64,000 nt of DNA from DASZGL01 sp035938875 (GTDB taxonomy: Bacteria; Chloroflexota; Dormibacteria; Aeolococcales; Aeolococcaceae). Positions within the stretch are counted from its first letter, which is position 1, and each line of letters opens with the position of its first letter. The stretch covers positions 1 to 64,000 of the forward strand of contig DASZGL010000095.1 in NCBI GenBank assembly GCA_035938875.1. The letters are read 5' to 3'. The position numbers were made by a program, and so were the translations under genes. The notes below the pieces were generated by a model that saw only the letters and a program-made list of their open reading frames with translations, had not been told where the DNA came from and searched no databases. This document shows, one piece after another, positions 59,739 through 64,000 of this stretch.

Positions 59739-61380
59739 GCCGATCGCCGCCACCGCAGCCCAGCTCGCTTCTGACGTCGCCCTGCCGGCGACCAAGAGGG
59801 CCACCGAGCGCGAGGAGTCACGGGGGACGTTCTGGGCCCTTGTCACCGGCGGACTACTGTTCGTCGTCGCCGGCTGGTTCCTCCCCTGGTTCGTCGAGGT
59901 GACCGCCAATGGCGTCGGTTTCAGCCCGCAGGACGTGGTCAGCTCTTCTCCGACCGGCATCGGGACCGTGTTCGTCTACCTCATAGGCGTCGCCATGGTG
60001 GCGCTGCTCGTCGGCGCGGTCTATGACCTGGTCTGCCTGCGCCTTCATCGGGGGGAACCGTTCCGCTACAGCCGGGCGCGAGCCGCGCTGGCGGCGGCAG
60101 GCGCGGTGTCCACCGTCGTCGTCTGGTACCTCATCGGCGTACAGCGCGAGGAGCCGCTCTTCGGCAACATCTCCAGCTTCGCGCTCACCGACAACGCGGT
60201 GTGGATGGAGCTCACCGGGATGACCATCCTGGCCATCGTGTACGGCGTGCGCGAATGGATCGTCGCCCATGCAGCCCTTGCCTTCGGCGGGGTGATCTTC
60301 ATCATCGGCGCCCTGTTCCCCTTCATCTTCAACGCGTCGATCGGTTTCATCAGCTGGGGAGCGAGTGCCGCCGCGATCTACGTGCTGCTCGGCCTGGGAC
60401 TCAATGTGGTGGTCGGCTTCGCCGGCCTCCTCGACCTCGGATACGCAGCCTTCTTCGCCATCGGTGCCTACACCGCGGGGTCGATGGCATCACCGCGACA
60501 TGGACTCTATCTGCCGTTCTGGGTCATCCTCTTCCTCGGCGCGGCCGTGGCAGCGCTGTTCGGTGCAATTCTCGGAGCACCGACACTCCGGCTTCGCGGC
60601 GACTACCTGGCAATTGTCACCCTGGGATTCGGCGAGATCATCCCCGACATGGCCACCAACAACCTATTCGGCCAGACCGGCGGCCCCGAGGGGATCACCG
60701 GTGTGTCGCACCCCGCCGTGCCCGGCATCACCGATCTTCACGGCAACCACGTGTCGCTTCTCGGACACGACCTGTTCGGCTACGACTTCGAAATCAACCC
60801 CAAAGCGTACTTCTGGTTATTACTCATCGTTATCGTGGCCGTTGTTTTCCTGCTGCGCAACCTCGAGCGATCGCGTGTCGGCCGCGCGTGGGCGGCCATC
60901 CGCGAGGACGAGGTTGCCGCGGCGGCCACCGGGATCAATACCGTGCGAAGCAAACTTCTCGCCTTCGCCATCGGCGCGTCGGTGAGCGGCTTCGCCGGCG
61001 CCATCTACGGCGCGCAGTTCGGTGGTGTGACCCCGGATGAGTTCGAGTTCGCCGTGTCCATCACCGTGCTCACCGTGGTTGTCCTCGGCGGCATCGGCAA
61101 CAGCACGGGTGTTGCGGTCGGCGCCATCCTGCTCAGCTTCATCATCTTCTGGGCGCTGCCGCACATGCAGGAATGGACGACGACATTCGGCCACACCACG
61201 GGCATCACCACGCTCTCGACGATCGACTACAACAAGTTTCAATACGTCGTCTACGGGGTGATCCTGATCAGCATCATGTTGGCTCGACCAGCAGGTCTGT
61301 TACCCAGCCGGGCACGCAAGGTCGAGCTGCAGTCCGGCACCGAGTCGGAGGCCTTGGCCTCGGTCCGGGGAACGGTGTGA
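59731..61380 (+). CDS. livM: Branched-chain amino acid ABC permease LivM with extended N-terminal membrane region
   Basis: 549 residues from GTG 59731, overlapping livH. The core from about 200 on (ASAAAIYVLLGLGLNVVVGFAGLLDLGYAAFFAIGAY, RLRGDYLAIVTLGFGEIIP, RSRVGRAWAAIREDEVAA) is a normal LivM. Ahead of it lie about 190 residues with four or five extra membrane segments and a short cytoplasmic loop (FVVAGWFLPWFVEV, VYLIGVAMVALLVGAV, VVVWYLIGV, TILAIVYGVREWI). Longer LivM forms exist, but this extension is larger than most. Confidence 0.9.
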   Translation: MPEPIAATAAQLASDVALPATKRATEREESRGTFWALVTGGLLFVVAGWFLPWFVEVTANGVGFSPQDVVSSSPTGIGTVFVYLIGVAMVALLVGAVYDLVCLRLHRGEPFRYSRARAALAAAGAVSTVVVWYLIGVQREEPLFGNISSFALTDNAVWMELTGMTILAIVYGVREWIVAHAALAFGGVIFIIGALFPFIFNASIGFISWGASAAAIYVLLGLGLNVVVGFAGLLDLGYAAFFAIGAYTAGSMASPRHGLYLPFWVILFLGAAVAALFGAILGAPTLRLRGDYLAIVTLGFGEIIPDMATNNLFGQTGGPEGITGVSHPAVPGITDLHGNHVSLLGHDLFGYDFEINPKAYFWLLLIVIVAVVFLLRNLERSRVGRAWAAIREDEVAAAATGINTVRSKLLAFAIGASVSGFAGAIYGAQFGGVTPDEFEFAVSITVLTVVVLGGIGNSTGVAVGAILLSFIIFWALPHMQEWTTTFGHTTGITTLSTIDYNKFQYVVYGVILISIMLARPAGLLPSRARKVELQSGTESEALASVRGTV

Positions 61381-62162
61381 GCGCACTACTCGAGATCGAT
61401 CACATGGTCAAGCGCTTCGGCGGGCTGCTCGCCGTCAACGACGTCACCTTCAATGTCGAGGAGGGCGCGATCATCTCCATGATCGGGCCCAACGGCGCCG
61501 GCAAGACCACTGCGTTCAACTGCATCACCGGTCTCTACCCGGTGTCTGATGGGGACATCCGCTTTCGCGGCCAGAGCATCGTCGACCTGCCGCCACATCG
61601 CGTTGCCCGTTTGGGAATCACCCGCACCTTTCAGAACATCCGCTTGTTCTCGTTCATGACCGCGATCGACAACGTGATGGTCGGTGAGCATTGCCGCATG
61701 CACACCGGGTTCTGGGGTTCGCTGGTCAAGACCCGCGGAGCGCGCCGTGAAGAGCGCGACGTCGAGGCGCGAGCGCTGGCCAGCATGCGACGCCTGGGGC
61801 TCGACGCCTACGCCGACACGTACGCACGCAACCTCCCGTATGGCCTGCAGCGCCGCCTCGAAATCGCCCGCGCCCTGGCCAGCGGCCCGAGCCTTCTGCT
61901 CCTCGACGAACCGGCGGCGGGCCTCAACCCCAACGAGAAGAGCGAGCTGATGGGTGTCATCTCACGGCTGCGCGATGAGGGACTGACCATCTTCCTCATC
62001 GAGCACGACATGCGCGTGGTCATGCAGATCAGCGACCGCATCGTCGTCCTCGACCATGGCGAGAAGATCGCCGAGGGGCTGCCCACCGAGGTGCGCAACG
62101 ACCCCCAGGTGATCGAGGCCTACCTGGGCAGCGGCGCCGCCGCGGCGATGCGTACGGCATGA
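61377..62162 (+). CDS. livG: Branched-chain amino acid ABC ATPase LivG
   Basis: 261 residues from GTG 61377, four-base overlap with livM. Walker A GPNGAGKTT at 37-45, Q-loop region GITRTFQNIRLF, signature NLPYGLQRRLEIARAL and Walker B LLLLDEPAAGLNP are typical of LivG. It powers uptake with LivF. Confidence 0.95.
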   Translation: MSALLEIDHMVKRFGGLLAVNDVTFNVEEGAIISMIGPNGAGKTTAFNCITGLYPVSDGDIRFRGQSIVDLPPHRVARLGITRTFQNIRLFSFMTAIDNVMVGEHCRMHTGFWGSLVKTRGARREERDVEARALASMRRLGLDAYADTYARNLPYGLQRRLEIARALASGPSLLLLDEPAAGLNPNEKSELMGVISRLRDEGLTIFLIEHDMRVVMQISDRIVVLDHGEKIAEGLPTEVRNDPQVIEAYLGSGAAAAMRTA

Positions 62163-62932
62163 GCGACGCGGCTGCTCCGGCACCCACGCCGCCGCCATCG
62201 CCCCGTCTGATGGTGGGGGTGCGGCCGCGCCTGGAGCTGCGCAATGTCGACGTCCTCTACGGCCGTGTCCAAGCGCTGCGCGACATCTCGCTGCACGTCG
62301 ACGAGGGCGAGATCGTCGCCCTGATTGGCAGCAACGGCGCCGGCAAGACGACCACGCTGCGCACCATAAGCGGCCTGGTGCGACCGGCGCGGGGTGAAGT
62401 CTTCCTCGACGGTGAGCCGATCCACGAGCTGGGCGCCGAGCTGATCGCCCGTCGCGGCGTCGGCCACGCTCCCGAGGGGCGCCGGCTCTTCGCCCGCATG
62501 ACCGTGCGCGAGAACCTGGAGATGGGGGCGTTCTCACGCAGCGACACCGCGGCGATGCGCGAAGACTTCGACCGCGTGTACACGCTGTTTCCCCGGCTGC
62601 TGGAGCGCACCTCGCAGCTCGCCGGCAGCCTCAGCGGTGGTGAGCAGCAGATGGTCGCCATCGGCCGCGCCTTGATGGCCAGGCCACGGGTGCTGCTCCT
62701 CGACGAGCCTTCCCTGGGCCTGGCGCCAGTGCTCGTCGACGCCATCTTCGAGGTCATCCGCGACGTCAACCGGACGGGGACAACCATCCTGCTCATCGAG
62801 CAGAACGCGCTGCTCGCACTGCGTACCGCCGCACGAGGGTACGTGCTCGAAACCGGGAGCATCGCCCTCTCGGGGCCGGCCACCGAGCTGCTCGAGTCGC
62901 CCGACGTGCAGCGAGCCTACCTGGGGATGTAG
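62159..62932 (+). CDS. livF: Branched-chain amino acid ABC ATPase LivF
   Basis: 257 residues, ATGA overlap with livG. Walker A GSNGAGKTTT, signature LSGGEQQMVAIGRAL, Walker B LLLLDEPSLGLAP and C-terminal GPATELLESPDVQRAYLGM are complete. A Pro-rich N-terminal stretch of about 20 residues precedes the domain. The Kelch-type gene begins 23 bases on. Confidence 0.95.
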   Translation: MSDAAAPAPTPPPSPRLMVGVRPRLELRNVDVLYGRVQALRDISLHVDEGEIVALIGSNGAGKTTTLRTISGLVRPARGEVFLDGEPIHELGAELIARRGVGHAPEGRRLFARMTVRENLEMGAFSRSDTAAMREDFDRVYTLFPRLLERTSQLAGSLSGGEQQMVAIGRALMARPRVLLLDEPSLGLAPVLVDAIFEVIRDVNRTGTTILLIEQNALLALRTAARGYVLETGSIALSGPATELLESPDVQRAYLGM

Positions 62933-62955
62933 GCGAGGCTGATCGAGGCGCAGCG

Positions 62956-64000
62956 ATGGCCCCGCTGATCTGTGCGCCGCTGGCGCGACAATCGGCACCG
63001 CGGTGGCTGCGACGGCTCGCCCAGCCGGACCGCGAGTGGCAGATCCTGCGACGCGCCGACGACGGCGAGCGACCTGCACCGCTCGGCGCGGAGCTGGAGC
63101 GGCTCACCGGCCAAGTCGAGTCAGCGGGAACAGTGTGGATCGCCCGCGTGCTGGGACGCGACGAGGACCTCGCCCACCTGCGCGAGGCTGTCGCTGGGGT
63201 GACACCCGCAACGACCTGGACGGCCGAGCCGTCACGCGGCTTGCGGCGCAGTCAGGCCGTCGTGCGCCTGGCGTCCGGCGACGCAGCGCGTTCGGTGCTG
63301 CTTCGCGGCGAGGGCGTCAGCGACTACACCGTGCTCATGCTTCTCGTCGCCGAGCTGGACGTCGCCGAAGTGATGACACTGCTGCGCGATGGCGAGGATG
63401 ACGCGGCGTTCGCGATGGCACAGCTGACCCTCGCCTACCGCGCCGGCAGCCCGTGGGCGGCGGTGACCTCGCCACGCGGCGCGGTGATGCTTCCCGCATC
63501 GCTGGTGACCGTCGACTCCGTCGCAGCCAGGCCGCCGCGCATGGCGGTGTCGCCACCACCGAGGCAATTGGCGCTCATCGGCATCATCGCCGTGGCCGTC
63601 GTCACCGCCCTCGTCGTGGTCGCCTCCCGAGGATCGGCGCCGGGCGTGCGCCAGGGTGGCAGCGTTGCCCGCGCGACGACGGCGCCGACGACGGCGGCTC
63701 CCGCACGACCCGCACCACAGGCGCGCCAGCTCGCCGCCAGTGCCTACGACCCCGACGGCGATATCACCGTGGTCTTCGGCGGCATCGCCACCGGTGGCAG
63801 CGGCCGGGAGTTGGACGACACATGGATATGGAACGGCCGCACCTGGAGCCAGCAGAGCCCAAACGACGTCATCGGTTTTCGCACCGACGCACCGACAGCG
63901 AGGCATGGCGCGGTCATGGCATATGCACCCGGCGCGCACGGTCTCGTGCTCTTCGGCGGCACCGCTCGTGACCCGACCACCGCTCCGCTCAACGACACCT
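62956..64000 (+). CDS. Membrane-anchored Kelch-type protein (cut by window end)
   Basis: Open from ATG 62956 to the window edge, 348 codons without a stop. The N-terminal 180 residues are a predicted soluble region with an acidic, Leu-rich pattern (LICAPLARQSAPRWLRRL, DYTVLMLLVAELDVAEVMTLL). A membrane helix LALIGIIAVAVVTALVVVAS near residue 200 leads to a Thr/Pro linker, then repeats with FGGIATGGSGRELDDTWIWNGRTWSQQSP and VLFGGTARDP, the Kelch-like beta-propeller pattern. So the propeller is extracellular. It follows livF by 23 bases and may be co-transcribed. Function unknown. Confidence 0.75.
   Translation, partial: MAPLICAPLARQSAPRWLRRLAQPDREWQILRRADDGERPAPLGAELERLTGQVESAGTVWIARVLGRDEDLAHLREAVAGVTPATTWTAEPSRGLRRSQAVVRLASGDAARSVLLRGEGVSDYTVLMLLVAELDVAEVMTLLRDGEDDAAFAMAQLTLAYRAGSPWAAVTSPRGAVMLPASLVTVDSVAARPPRMAVSPPPRQLALIGIIAVAVVTALVVVASRGSAPGVRQGGSVARATTAPTTAAPARPAPQARQLAASAYDPDGDITVVFGGIATGGSGRELDDTWIWNGRTWSQQSPNDVIGFRTDAPTARHGAVMAYAPGAHGLVLFGGTARDPTTAPLNDT

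Noticed and set aside
1..64000. CRISPR array or rRNA operon
   Set aside because: No short-spaced identical repeats with unique spacers and no rRNA signature stretches were seen; the only spaced repeats are operator pairs and coding repeats.
1..64000. Insertion sequence or prophage
   Set aside because: No transposase, integrase or phage structural gene was recognised; the fragments at 29.4-31.3 kb show decay but no terminal inverted repeats.

Overview
The window is GC-rich, densely packed bacterial DNA with many GTG starts and 4-base stop/start overlaps. The gene content points to a high-GC Gram-positive-type lineage: zwf with opcA, a fused transaldolase/glucose-6-phosphate isomerase, LtrA, F420-type oxidoreductases, GntR, MarR and MerR regulators, and secreted proteins with Ser/Thr/Pro linkers. 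Actinomycetota, Chloroflexota or Candidatus Dormibacterota would all fit. Dormibacterota is my preferred guess, at low confidence; there is no rRNA gene or other phylogenetic marker to decide it.

Layout. (1) 1-20 kb is cell-surface and regulatory: a secreted protein with six 42-residue repeats, a GH99-like secreted glycosidase, an ECF sigma factor carrying a zinc-finger-like tail, a degenerate histidine-kinase-like protein, then a tight run of GtrA-like flippase, HprK-like P-loop protein, GT39-like glycosyltransferase, phosphoesterase, Ig-like membrane protein, second GH99-like protein and second phosphoesterase. A 1172-residue AAA/TPR regulator and a stalked membrane protein follow. (2) 20-33 kb is accessory redox and stress genes: beta-carbonic anhydrase, SnoaL/MerR divergent pair, MarR-SDR facing a double left-handed beta-helix protein, two NADP/F420-reductase-like proteins around a luciferase-like monooxygenase, aldo/keto reductase, LtrA, YceI/MarR pair, DyP peroxidase, Dabb and SnoaL proteins, plus broken remnants of AraC, LuxR/MalT and DUF1275 genes. 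(3) 33.3-34.7 kb has tRNA-Arg, a PrxQ/Bcp peroxiredoxin and a phosphorylase-like protein. (4) 34.8-44.9 kb is an almost complete pentose phosphate operon: tkt, tal-pgi fusion, gnd, zwf, opcA, pgl, a small Cys protein, rpe. (5) 45-57 kb has a membrane protein, a GntR regulator and a long leftward run (about 57.0 to 47.2 kb) containing an aminotransferase/aldehyde dehydrogenase pair, GrpB-like protein, hydrolase, FAD oxidoreductase, MFS transporter, SDR, parvulin-type protein and thpR. (6) 57-64 kb is a branched-chain amino acid ABC transporter operon (livKHMGF), followed by a Kelch-type membrane protein cut by the window end.

Functionally, the central operon oxidises glucose-6-phosphate and interconverts pentoses, supplying NAD(P)H. 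The aminotransferase/dehydrogenase pair and the liv transporter suggest amino-acid scavenging. The surface block probably makes, decorates or turns over an exported glycan or polyphosphate-type polymer, and it is the best candidate here for an undescribed system. Three divergent regulator/target pairs carry clear inverted-repeat operators.
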